64,000 nucleotides of DNA, from positions 1-64,000 of the forward strand of contig WYDT01000018.1 of NCBI GenBank assembly GCA_013122435.1, given 5' to 3'. Positions 37,078 to 45,010 of the stretch are shown in pieces. Made by a program: the position numbers and the translations under genes. Position 1 is the first letter of the stretch. Every line of letters starts with the position of its first letter. A model generated the notes under the pieces. That model was not told where the DNA came from. It ran no database searches and saw only the letters and a list, made by a program, of their open reading frames with translations. The DNA is from Chloroflexi bacterium AL-N1. GTDB taxonomy: Bacteria > Chloroflexota > Chloroflexia > Chloroflexales > Roseiflexaceae.

Positions 37078-37746
37078 TCATGTTGTGCGTCCTTTGTGAA
37101 AATCACCCGGTATTAATCCTCGTTGTACAGCCACAATGGCTGCCTGGGTTCGATTAGACACTCCCAGTTTCTGAAAGATTTCACTAAGACGATTACCGAT
37201 GGTTTTCTCAGACAGCTTCAGTTTTGTCGCAATAGTTCGATTATCATATCCACTTGCAAGTAGCTCAAGAATTTCTATTTCTCGCTCGACAAGGGCAATC
37301 AGTTCATCTTCACCAGCAATCAAACCTTCACGAAAAGCCTCAAATACCTGTGCGGTCAGGGCAGGATCAAGCGCAGACTCACCACGTTGGACTCGCCCAA
37401 TCACATCGATTAATTCTTCTGCATCTGTATCCTTTAAAAGATAGGCACGCGCACCAGCACGAATAGCCTCAAACAGATGCTGATCTTGTCGATACATGGT
37501 TAACATAATAATTTTAATGTCTGGATACTGTTTCGCTAGACGTTGCGCTGTTGCCACACCATTGAGTTCTGGCATCTGGATATCCAGAAGCACAATATCT
37601 GGTTTGAGTGTTGCCACCTGTGCAAGCACTTCGTTGCCAGTTGATGCCTCTGCCACAACCTCAAAATCGGTTTTACGTTCAATCAATTCGCGTAACCCCT
37701 GGCGGAAAATTCGGTGATCGTCTGCCAGTAGTAGCCGTGTTTTCAT
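37078..37746 (-). CDS. NarL/FixJ-type response regulator
   Basis: 222 residues: a receiver domain with acidic pocket LLLADDH (Asp9, Asp10), phosphoacceptor Asp55 in IVLLDIQMPE, the Thr/Ser switch MLTMY and the Lys in YLLKDTDAEE, followed by a LuxR-type helix-turn-helix (about 155-210, REIEILELLASGYDNRTIA and LSEKTIGNRLSEIFQKLGV). It should bind DNA as a dimer when phosphorylated by the kinase encoded just upstream, whose 3' end overlaps this gene by 68 bases. The overlap implies coupled translation and fixed stoichiometry. The target genes are unknown. Confidence 0.95.
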   Translation of the reverse strand: MKTRLLLADDHRIFRQGLRELIERKTDFEVVAEASTGNEVLAQVATLKPDIVLLDIQMPELNGVATAQRLAKQYPDIKIIMLTMYRQDQHLFEAIRAGARAYLLKDTDAEELIDVIGRVQRGESALDPALTAQVFEAFREGLIAGEDELIALVEREIEILELLASGYDNRTIATKLKLSEKTIGNRLSEIFQKLGVSNRTQAAIVAVQRGLIPGDFHKGRTT

Positions 37747-39190
37747 TTGTATTTTCCTTTTCTGTCATAGGTTCCAATGGTAGCCATGCACGCACTTCTG
37801 TGCCTGATCCTGGATGTGATAGTATGGTAAGTAGCCCACGTAATGCAGTAAGCCGTTCATGCATTTGACGAAGGCCAACGCTGTCCGGGTTGTCCTGTAA
37901 CGTATGTTTGGGATCAAACCCGTTTCCGTTATCACGTACGGTAATCTGTAACCCATGATCAATCACTGTAACCATCACATCGACACGTGTGGCTCTGGTA
38001 TGCTTGGCAATATTCGTGAGTGCTTCCTGGATAATCCGAAAACAAGTGGCCTCAATATGGTGTGGCAGTGTTGAGGGGGTGGTATCGAAATCCACATGAA
38101 ACTCCCACTCCTGCTGTCGTGCAAATTCAACCGCGTAGCGTCGTAGCCCACCAACAAAACCCAATTCATCAAATTGGATAGGACGCAATGCAAAAATAGC
38201 GCGTCGGAGATCTGCAATTTGTTCGCGCAGAGTTCCTTTGAGTTCGGTCAATTCTTTGCGTAACTGCTCTGGTTCAGTCTCGATCCAATCTAACCAGAGA
38301 TCAATCCGCATGCGACGAAATGCCATAGTCTGTGCCATACCATCGTGAATATCACGTGCGATGCGGGCACGCTCTTCCGCTATCGCGCGCTCAAGCTCAT
38401 AGATTGCACGCTCTTCACGTGATCGTCGCCGTGTGCTGACAACTGCTTCAGCGATTTCGCTCGCAATGGTTTCCAATAAGTTCATTTCATCATCGGGGAG
38501 CACATGTACACGATCCAGATAGAGTTCGATCCAGCCAATCAAATCAAGACCGTCGTGAAGCGGTACAATGAGGCATGCTGTAATCGACCCTGAATGATCA
38601 GGCATAGTATAGAGATGTGGATGTCCAGGGATGTTGGTGGTCGTAAGTCCGGCTGCCTGGCGGAGGCGCTGTAGTTCTTCGGCTTTGACGCCTCGTATAC
38701 GCGTAGCAATTGGACCGGTTGCATGGCGTAAGAAAAGCGCTGCAGCACGTGCTGGCACCAATTGTTGAGGAAAAGTAAGGGCTGAATCAAGAATATTGTC
38801 TAATGATGTTGATCCTGCAATATGTCGGTTGACATTGCTCAGAAGTGCTAGATATTCATTTGCCCGTTGGAGTTGTTGATTCAGATCGCGTTGTTCACGT
38901 AACGCTTGTTGAATACCTGTTTGATGACGTCGTTCTTGATGGGCTGTCCATGTAAGACTGAGCCAAACCGCTAAACCACCAAGAAAACCCCACCCGATAA
39001 TATCCAGTGTGAAGCGTGTGGGAGTACGTGGATCGCCTAAAATCAATGCTTCTAGCAACTGTCCCGAAGCAAACGCTAGAATAACAACACCACTGAGATA
39101 CCAGCGCAATTGAAGCAAGAGTTGCCAGCGCGATCTATGTGGTACGCTAGACTCTGTAGCAACCTTTGTTACATCCTTTTTGTCAGTCAT
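37679..39190 (-). CDS. NarL-family sensor histidine kinase (GAF, HisKA_3, HATPase)
   Basis: About 503 residues from ATG 39188-39190. Two membrane helices (about 22-75) come first, then a coiled segment, a GAF domain (about 115-270, YLALLSNVNRHIAGSTSLDN), a HisKA_3 dimerisation helix with phosphorylatable His in ARIARDIHDGMAQ (about residue 278), and a HATPase with EALTNIAKHTRA and VRDNGNGF. It passes phosphate to the overlapping NarL-type regulator. The GAF domain probably senses a small ligand or redox state. A perfect TATAAT lies seven bases before the ATG, so the mRNA may be leaderless. A longer reading from a TTG at 39220 would run through that box and lacks a binding site. Confidence 0.93.
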   Translation of the reverse strand: MTDKKDVTKVATESSVPHRSRWQLLLQLRWYLSGVVILAFASGQLLEALILGDPRTPTRFTLDIIGWGFLGGLAVWLSLTWTAHQERRHQTGIQQALREQRDLNQQLQRANEYLALLSNVNRHIAGSTSLDNILDSALTFPQQLVPARAAALFLRHATGPIATRIRGVKAEELQRLRQAAGLTTTNIPGHPHLYTMPDHSGSITACLIVPLHDGLDLIGWIELYLDRVHVLPDDEMNLLETIASEIAEAVVSTRRRSREERAIYELERAIAEERARIARDIHDGMAQTMAFRRMRIDLWLDWIETEPEQLRKELTELKGTLREQIADLRRAIFALRPIQFDELGFVGGLRRYAVEFARQQEWEFHVDFDTTPSTLPHHIEATCFRIIQEALTNIAKHTRATRVDVMVTVIDHGLQITVRDNGNGFDPKHTLQDNPDSVGLRQMHERLTALRGLLTILSHPGSGTEVRAWLPLEPMTEKENTNENTATTGRRSPNFPPGVTRID

Positions 39191-39197
39191 ACCCCGT

Positions 39198-39203
39198 ATT
39201 ATA
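39198..39203 (-). promoter_or_regulatory. -10 box placed for a leaderless kinase mRNA
   Basis: TATAAT on the minus strand ends seven bases before the kinase ATG. A convincing -35 is not visible at 17 bases, so confidence is moderate. Confidence 0.35.
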
Positions 39204-39241
39204 CAGGTTTTTATACACAACTGTATTGATCAGGTAGATCA

Positions 39242-40153
39242 CTAAGGATGTTGTGCTGGAGTTATATCTCTTTGTAGTATGGCATGACTTGTCGAGAGGC
39301 GCGACAACCTTCGCAAATGTGTGATACGTTCAGTTAAATGGATGCCCCTGGCGTCGTTGCGTGGTTCCACCACAAAGAGGGGAGCTATCGTCGGATGGAT
39401 CTCAAAATCAATATGTTGTGTGGCCCATTCAATTTTCTCAAGGGCACTGATTAAAGGAAGTGGGCTCGTGAGCACTGTTGCTCCAAAGGCATCTGCGTGC
39501 AGTTCACACCCATGCGACATCCATAGTCGTGTGGTACGAGCCGCAGTACTGCTGATGTGTTGATTAAAGGCACGCAGGCTATTGTTTAAACCTATATGAG
39601 GTGTGGTCCATCCGAGGCACCTTTTTGAATGGAAATACAGTGGGCCAAGGATAACAGCAGAGAACATAATCCCCAGACCTGAAAAGACCGTGTTGCGATA
39701 TTTAATGTGTGCCATCTCATGGGCAATGACACCTGTCAATTCTTCGTTACTGAGCCATTGTACAAGTCCACTGGTGATCACAATGATACTGTTATTCGGA
39801 CTTGAGCCAAAGGTAAAGCTGTTGGGTGCGGCAGTGTGTAATTCATACACGCGTGGTATCGGTATGCTCGTATGGTGTGCAAGGTTGTGAATGATGTGGA
39901 AGACTTCTGGTCTCTCACAAGGCCGAACATCGTACGGTCGGCACAACCAAAGGGGGATACGATTGATAGCAGCCCATACCGTGCTCTGAATAATGAGCGC
40001 ACTGGCAATGCCTATGATAATACCAAATATATGTGCATACCCCCATCCTACGAACGCCGCCAGTCCAGTAATTGCAATTGTGATACCAACAACAAGCACT
40101 GTATGTTGTTGTGTATGCCAGTATGGGCGTTTTGGTAATGGTTGGTATTGCAT
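39242..40153 (-). CDS. M48-family zinc metalloprotease, HtpX-like
   Basis: About 303 residues. Two membrane helices near the N-terminus (VVGITIAITGLAAFVGW and a second) precede a zinc protease domain with VIAHEMAHIKYRNTV (HExxH) and the third ligand in CELHADAFGA. A further hydrophobic segment follows the active site. HtpX proteases degrade misfolded membrane proteins at the cytoplasmic face. The start at 40151-40153 (MQYQPLPKRP) is preferred because GGTGAG lies just before it. The ATG at 40163-40165 has no such site. The pointedly conserved FTFGSSPNNSIIVITSGLV is also M48-like. It is about 50 bases downstream of the kinase start on the same strand but separated by the kinase promoter region. 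Confidence 0.88.
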   Translation of the reverse strand: MQYQPLPKRPYWHTQQHTVLVVGITIAITGLAAFVGWGYAHIFGIIIGIASALIIQSTVWAAINRIPLWLCRPYDVRPCERPEVFHIIHNLAHHTSIPIPRVYELHTAAPNSFTFGSSPNNSIIVITSGLVQWLSNEELTGVIAHEMAHIKYRNTVFSGLGIMFSAVILGPLYFHSKRCLGWTTPHIGLNNSLRAFNQHISSTAARTTRLWMSHGCELHADAFGATVLTSPLPLISALEKIEWATQHIDFEIHPTIAPLFVVEPRNDARGIHLTERITHLRRLSRLSTSHAILQRDITPAQHP

Positions 40154-40346
40154 AGGTCTCACCATGTCTAAGAAATTGGCATGTTAGCCCAAAGTAATGT
40201 TATAGAAAAGCAGAGAACACAGGTATCTGATACCTATGTCTTTGCCGCTCTGTTATCAATAGAGTTTAGAGGAAATACATGTTTTTGAGAAGGGCAAAAT
40301 TACCCGATCATGACAGGAATGTTTCCCTCTTATTGAGGAAAGCGCA
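40154..40346. other. intergenic region HtpX / CaCA
   Basis: No gene seen. The HtpX promoter should lie here on the minus strand. A hairpin-like AGAGCGGCAAAGACATAGG area was not strong enough to call. Confidence 0.3.
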
Positions 40347-41462
40347 TTAGACTTGTTTTTGACCAGTTGCGGTATCGCGGTTATCACGAAGAGCACGGAT
40401 GGTAATAATGCCCAGTGTAATCACCGTAATAGGTATAATAAACAGAAGCATAAAGTTGCTATATACTGGTAGGGCAGGGTGTTGCATTGCTATGAGTACT
40501 AGATAGGCAAGATAGGCTATGTAGTAAGTCAAGAACAGTCCCCCTTCCCAACGCGCCACAACATGTCCCGTGAAGAAGATTGGTAAACAGGCAAGTGCGA
40601 CCGCTATCATCACGGGAATATCAAAACCGAGTGCTTCAGGTGCAACAGCAATACCATTTGGTGCAAATATCCCAGTGATACCTAAAATAGCAAGAATATT
40701 CGAAATATTGCTGCCAATCACATTGCCAACAGCAATATCACGTTCTCCACGCATCACTGCAACAATAGAAGTAGCTAATTCAGGGAGCGATGTCCCAACC
40801 GCGACAATCGTCAAGCCGATAATAAGGTCACTAACTCCAAAAAACCGTGCCATGGCAACAGCACCATCAACCAACCAGTCTGATCCCATGACCAATAATC
40901 CGAGACCTGCCACAATATATGCAACTTGGATCAGAATAGAGAGCGCCTTGTTGCTTGGTGGTTGTTTGTTGCCATGCTCTTGTGAGTACTCTTTCCGAAC
41001 CTCTTCGTTCTCTTTACGACTACTGCGAATCGACCAGATGGCATGCGCGATAATGCACACAAAAAGGATTAAACCATCAATACGGCTGATATTTCCATCG
41101 AGTGCCAGTAGCAGCATAAAGACAGATACCCCAATCATGATGGGGACCTCTAGTCGTATGAGTTGTTGATCGACAATCAGCGGTGCAAAGAGCGCAGCAG
41201 TTCCCAGAATGAGTAAAATATTCGAAATATTGCTGCCAATCACATTCCCCATAACAATACCAGGTTGTCCTTGAATGGATGATTGAATACCAACGGCCAA
41301 TTCTGGTGCGCTGGTTCCATATGCTACAACCGTCAACCCAATAACTAGCGGAGAGATTCCAAAAGCTGAGGCGAGATTTGATGCACCACGAACCAACACC
41401 TCAGCACCGACGACTAAGACGACCAATCCTAATACAAATAGAACAAGCGTGATGGTATCCAA
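40347..41462 (-). CDS. sodium/calcium exchanger (CaCA superfamily, YrbG-like)
   Basis: 371 residues, about 10 membrane helices, with the two inverted alpha-repeats that define CaCA carriers. The first is VVAYGTSAPELAVG then GNVIGSNISNILLILGTAAL. The second is VAVGTSLPELATS then GNVIGSNISNILAILGITG. The acidic residues in both PEL motifs form the cation site. A hydrophilic loop (SSRKENEEVRKEYSQEHGNK) separates the halves. The start is TTG with GGGGAGGT seven bases upstream. It follows mrpG by 42 bases on the same strand, so Ca2+ or another cation exchange may be co-expressed with the Na+/H+ antiporter, using the Na+ gradient that complex makes. Confidence 0.92.
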   Translation of the reverse strand: MDTITLVLFVLGLVVLVVGAEVLVRGASNLASAFGISPLVIGLTVVAYGTSAPELAVGIQSSIQGQPGIVMGNVIGSNISNILLILGTAALFAPLIVDQQLIRLEVPIMIGVSVFMLLLALDGNISRIDGLILFVCIIAHAIWSIRSSRKENEEVRKEYSQEHGNKQPPSNKALSILIQVAYIVAGLGLLVMGSDWLVDGAVAMARFFGVSDLIIGLTIVAVGTSLPELATSIVAVMRGERDIAVGNVIGSNISNILAILGITGIFAPNGIAVAPEALGFDIPVMIAVALACLPIFFTGHVVARWEGGLFLTYYIAYLAYLVLIAMQHPALPVYSNFMLLFIIPITVITLGIITIRALRDNRDTATGQKQV

Positions 41463-41504
41463 ACTGATGACCTCCCCGATACTCTGCGAATCACTACGGG
41501 AATG

Positions 41505-41921
41505 TTATGGCACTGCTTCAGAAGAAGGCTGCGATTGTCGTGCACGTTCGGTTTCTTTGCGGTATCTGGGTGCGTTAGCGAGGGTATGGGTCTCTGGATG
41601 GTAACAACCATACAACTCATCACACACCGTCTTGCTCCATAAGGGTACGCCGACAATATATGCAGCGCGTCCTATCATATGTGCTGCAACGGGTGCTGTC
41701 AAGAAGATGAATGCAATGACTGCTAACGCTCTCGTGGTAATATCCAATTCGCTCACATCAATAGCTACTCCCAGCATAATTAAACTGACCCCAAACGAAC
41801 CGGCCTTCGATGTTGCCGACATACGCAGGAAGAGATCTGGCATACGCACAATACCAAGAGCGGCTACCACAACCCACAATGAGCCACTTACAATCAGGAT
41901 GATACTGATAACTTCACGCAT
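41505..41921 (-). CDS. mrpG: Mrp Na+/H+ antiporter subunit G
   Basis: About 138 residues from ATG 41919-41921, with AGGAG eight bases upstream. Three membrane helices carry the MrpG signature LGIVRMPDLFLRMSATSKAG, then a hydrophilic C-terminal tail (about 45 residues) longer than in many homologues. It is the last mrp gene, two bases after mrpF. It is part of the hetero-oligomeric Mrp complex in the cytoplasmic membrane that exports Na+ in exchange for H+. Confidence 0.92.
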   Translation of the reverse strand: MREVISIILIVSGSLWVVVAALGIVRMPDLFLRMSATSKAGSFGVSLIMLGVAIDVSELDITTRALAVIAFIFLTAPVAAHMIGRAAYIVGVPLWSKTVCDELYGCYHPETHTLANAPRYRKETERARQSQPSSEAVP

Positions 41922-41922
41922 G

Positions 41923-42189
41923 TTATCTACTCCTTTCAACATAGCGTGCAAATGCTATGGTGCCCAGAAAAGACAATAACGCAATGACGATAGCAGCATC
42001 CAGGAAAGCCGTTTCGCCGGTTGCCACAACATATATTGCAATAATCCCAATACCAATAGTTGTGATTAAATCAAGTGCTATCACGCGGTCTGGCGTACTG
42101 GGTCCATGGATGAGCCGCGCAAAAGTCAGCACAAGCGATAGACCAAGTAGTGGTAATGCTATCCAAAAAGCAACTATTTCTATACTCAT
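41923..42189 (-). CDS. mrpF: Mrp Na+/H+ antiporter subunit F
   Basis: 88 residues, three membrane helices, MrpF-like RLIHGPSTPDRVIALDLITT motif after the first helix. Its start overlaps the mrpE stop (ATGA), and mrpG begins two bases after its end, so translation is tightly coupled. Confidence 0.92.
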   Translation of the reverse strand: MSIEIVAFWIALPLLGLSLVLTFARLIHGPSTPDRVIALDLITTIGIGIIAIYVVATGETAFLDAAIVIALLSFLGTIAFARYVERSR

Positions 42190-42653
42190 GCAACCACCTC
42201 AAGAATACGACGTTCAAAACCATCTTTAATCTGTTGACGAAACTCTTCGATATCATCAACATGGAGTGCGTGGACAAACAGGGTACTGCGATCCGTCGAC
42301 ACATCAAGGCTTAAGGTTCCCGGTGTTAGTGTGATGATATTCGCTAACAAGGTTATCTGGGCATCCGTCTTGACATCAAGGGGGATGGAAACGACGCCTG
42401 GGTGTAGATTGCGTGTTGGACTGAGCACACTCACCGCCACACGCATGTTCGCAAGCATAAGTTCCCATAGGAAAAAGAAGAAGAACGATATAACCTGTGG
42501 AACTTTCACAAAATAACTAGCCGAGCCAGCACGACGTTGAGCCAGACCGAGCATAAGATACCCGATCACAAAGCCAATCAGCAGGTTAAATGGCGTAAAT
42601 TGGCCGGTCAACACCATCCAGGTCAGGGCTAAGACAACGTTTAAGAGTAACAT
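42186..42653 (-). CDS. mrpE: Mrp Na+/H+ antiporter subunit E
   Basis: 155 residues. Two N-terminal helices (NVVLALTWMVLTGQFTPFNL and GFVIGYLMLGLA) are followed by a membrane segment VISFFFFFLWELMLANMRVA and a soluble C-terminal domain with TLLANIITLTPGTLSLDVS, the MrpE/MnhE hallmark. The start sits two bases after mrpD and its stop overlaps mrpF. Confidence 0.92.
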   Translation of the reverse strand: MLLLNVVLALTWMVLTGQFTPFNLLIGFVIGYLMLGLAQRRAGSASYFVKVPQVISFFFFFLWELMLANMRVAVSVLSPTRNLHPGVVSIPLDVKTDAQITLLANIITLTPGTLSLDVSTDRSTLFVHALHVDDIEEFRQQIKDGFERRILEVVA

Positions 42654-42655
42654 AG

Positions 42656-44164
42656 CTATATGCCTCCTTGTAACACAGCCTGAATATAGAGATCTGGGTT
42701 AAGTAACTGGTCTGCCGCTTGCATCGAAAGTGCGAATGCCGGCTCTGCACCAAGGCCCATGATAATCGTCAAGAGGCCAACAATTGCTGTTGGTACGATC
42801 AGTGACGCATAGACATTTCGCGGCAGGGGTCGTAGTGCTGCGGTGGTCTCTTCAGGTGCTACTTCTTTCCAAAATGCTTCTGCCCAGATTTTGGTCATTG
42901 AAAAGAGTGTCAACAAGCCGACAGCGAGAGATACACCAACAATGAGATATGACTGAGCGTTCAATCCCGCATTCACCAGGGCAAATTTGGCCCAGAATCC
43001 CGATAAAGGTGGAATACCAGCCAACGATAGTGCCGGTATAATAAATAGGATGGCAAGCCACGGTGTTAATCGATATAATCCACCAAGCTCAGTCAATTCA
43101 TAGGTGCCACGTAGCTGCTTCACGATGCCGCTCACAAGGAAGAGAGCTGTTTTAGCCAGAATGACATGCACCATAAAAAAGACCGCGCCACCTAAGGCTA
43201 ATTGGGTAAAAAGCCCGAGACCCATCAACAAATACCCGATCTGACTGACAATGTGGAAGGAAAGCAGACGCCGCATCTCGTATTGCGCGACCGCACCTAA
43301 TACACCCGTAATCATGGTTAAACCAGCAAGTACAAGGATAATCGTGTGGGTGTAGCCTGTATCCGCACTAAACAATAAGGTGAACACACGAATAAGAGCA
43401 TACACACCAACTTTGGTTAACAGTGCAGAGAAGATTGCGGTCACCGGAACAGGGGGGACATGATATGACGCAGGCAACCAGAAGAAAAGCGGGAAAATGG
43501 CTGATTTGATGCCAAAGGCCGTAAGTAACAACATGGCCAGTCCTGTTACAAGAGCTGGTTGTTCTATCTCTGCAAAAACCCGAGACAGATCGGCCATAGT
43601 GAGTGTGCCAGCAATGCCATAGGTGATACCCACCGCCATTAAGAATAAGATCGAAGCCATCAAGTTCAACGTCATGTACTTGATAGCACCTTCGAGCTGT
43701 GCACGCTCACCACCTAAAGCAAGCAAGACAAACGAGGAGATTAAGAGCACCTCGAACCAGACGTAGAGATTGAACAGGTCACCGGTGAGAAATGCCCCAC
43801 AAACACCCATAAGCAAAAGATTCATCAGTGGGTAGTACCCATGTGCCTCGCGTCGTGCGTCGATACTCCCTAACGAGTAGATAATGACAACGATACCCAT
43901 CAACCCAGTGATAGCCACCATAATAGCGCTGAGTAAATCGGCTACCAGAATGATGCCATAGGGCGCATCCCAATTCCCCATGCTGGTTGCCTGAATGCCG
44001 TTCTGCTGTATGTGTATGAGGAGTGCCATACCGACACCAAACAGCATGGTAGCACCAACCACACTGATGATACGCTGAGTGGTGCGTTGTTTCCAGGCAA
44101 ATAATGCTAAAATGCCTGTGATGAGCGGCACAATAATAGGAAGAACAAGTAGTAAATCTGTCAT
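42656..44164 (-). CDS. mrpD: Mrp Na+/H+ antiporter subunit D
   Basis: 502 residues with about 14 membrane helices, homologous to complex I subunits NuoM/NuoN. Conserved features include FNLYVWFEVLLISSFVLLAL with the helix-5 Glu used in proton translocation, and GIKSAIFPLFFWLPASYHVPP with the helix-7 Lys, and SGIVKQLRGTYELTELGGL. It forms one proton or sodium channel of the antiporter. It is one gene of the compact mrpABCDEFG operon (A at 47365, G ending 41505). Confidence 0.95.
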   Translation of the reverse strand: MTDLLLVLPIIVPLITGILALFAWKQRTTQRIISVVGATMLFGVGMALLIHIQQNGIQATSMGNWDAPYGIILVADLLSAIMVAITGLMGIVVIIYSLGSIDARREAHGYYPLMNLLLMGVCGAFLTGDLFNLYVWFEVLLISSFVLLALGGERAQLEGAIKYMTLNLMASILFLMAVGITYGIAGTLTMADLSRVFAEIEQPALVTGLAMLLLTAFGIKSAIFPLFFWLPASYHVPPVPVTAIFSALLTKVGVYALIRVFTLLFSADTGYTHTIILVLAGLTMITGVLGAVAQYEMRRLLSFHIVSQIGYLLMGLGLFTQLALGGAVFFMVHVILAKTALFLVSGIVKQLRGTYELTELGGLYRLTPWLAILFIIPALSLAGIPPLSGFWAKFALVNAGLNAQSYLIVGVSLAVGLLTLFSMTKIWAEAFWKEVAPEETTAALRPLPRNVYASLIVPTAIVGLLTIIMGLGAEPAFALSMQAADQLLNPDLYIQAVLQGGI

Positions 44165-44210
44165 TTTTTCACAATTTTCTTAATTACAGTCATGAGGTTA
44201 GGACACAGGA

Positions 44211-44558
44211 CTATGTATCTGTTGTATTCATTGCATCAAGGTCATCGGTCCCTACTGTTTGATATGCTCGTTTCAGGAGCACCAGTGCAAAGGCCTGTAC
44301 GCCAAATCCAATCACAATAGCCGTCAGGATCAACGCTTGTGGCAGAGGATCGGCAAATGGTCCTGTGAGTACTGCTGCATCAGATGGTATCAGCGGAGGT
44401 TGATTATCCCGTAAGCGTCCAAGCGTAAAGATTAACAAATTTGCCGCATGACTCAAGACAGCTATACCCAGAACCAGTTTCACAATACTGCGACGCAACA
44501 TTAAATAGACTCCCGCTGTAACCAATCCACCTACCACAAAGGCTAAAACAATTTCCAC
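44211..44558 (-). CDS. mrpC: Mrp Na+/H+ antiporter subunit C
   Basis: 115 residues, three membrane helices, NuoK-like, with the motif LVLGIAVLSHAANLLIFTLG and DPLPQALILTAIVIGFGVQA. The start is GTG, with GGAGGA of the mrpB 3' end as its binding site (mrpB ends two bases upstream). Confidence 0.93.
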   Translation of the reverse strand: MEIVLAFVVGGLVTAGVYLMLRRSIVKLVLGIAVLSHAANLLIFTLGRLRDNQPPLIPSDAAVLTGPFADPLPQALILTAIVIGFGVQAFALVLLKRAYQTVGTDDLDAMNTTDT

Positions 44559-44559
44559 A

Positions 44560-44967
44560 CTATTCCTCCGTAAGCGTAAAGATAATCAATAGTGTGACAC
44601 CAATCACGGTAAAGTACACACCAACATCAAAAAGGAGCGGTGTACCTGCAGCCCCTAGTACCGGAATCTCTTGTTCGCTCCACAGCCCCGTCATTAGTGG
44701 CAGGCCCAGAAATAACGCCACAATACCGCTGACGAGTGCCGTGGAGAGACCGAAACCGATCAGATTGATAGGCGAAACGCGTAACGCTTGCCGCGCAACC
44801 TGAGTGCCATTCGAAAGTGCGTACAAAGCAAATGCTGCTGATGCAACCATCCCCCCGACAAAGCCCCCCCCAGGAAAATAGTGTCCACGCAGGAGCAGTA
44901 CAAGGGAAAAAAGGAGCAATAGTGGCAGGAGATACCGTGTTGCTACCGATAAAATAAGTGATGCCAT
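44560..44967 (-). CDS. mrpB: Mrp Na+/H+ antiporter subunit B
   Basis: 135 residues, four membrane helices, with the MnhB signature RGHYFPGGGFVGGMVASAAF and FDVGVYFTVIGVTLLI. AGAGGT precedes the ATG by six bases. It follows mrpA after about 43 bases. Confidence 0.93.
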   Translation of the reverse strand: MASLILSVATRYLLPLLLLFSLVLLLRGHYFPGGGFVGGMVASAAFALYALSNGTQVARQALRVSPINLIGFGLSTALVSGIVALFLGLPLMTGLWSEQEIPVLGAAGTPLLFDVGVYFTVIGVTLLIIFTLTEE

Positions 44968-45010
44968 AATTGACCTCTGAGTGAGAAATCTCTCGTGATA
45001 ATGTTAGAAC

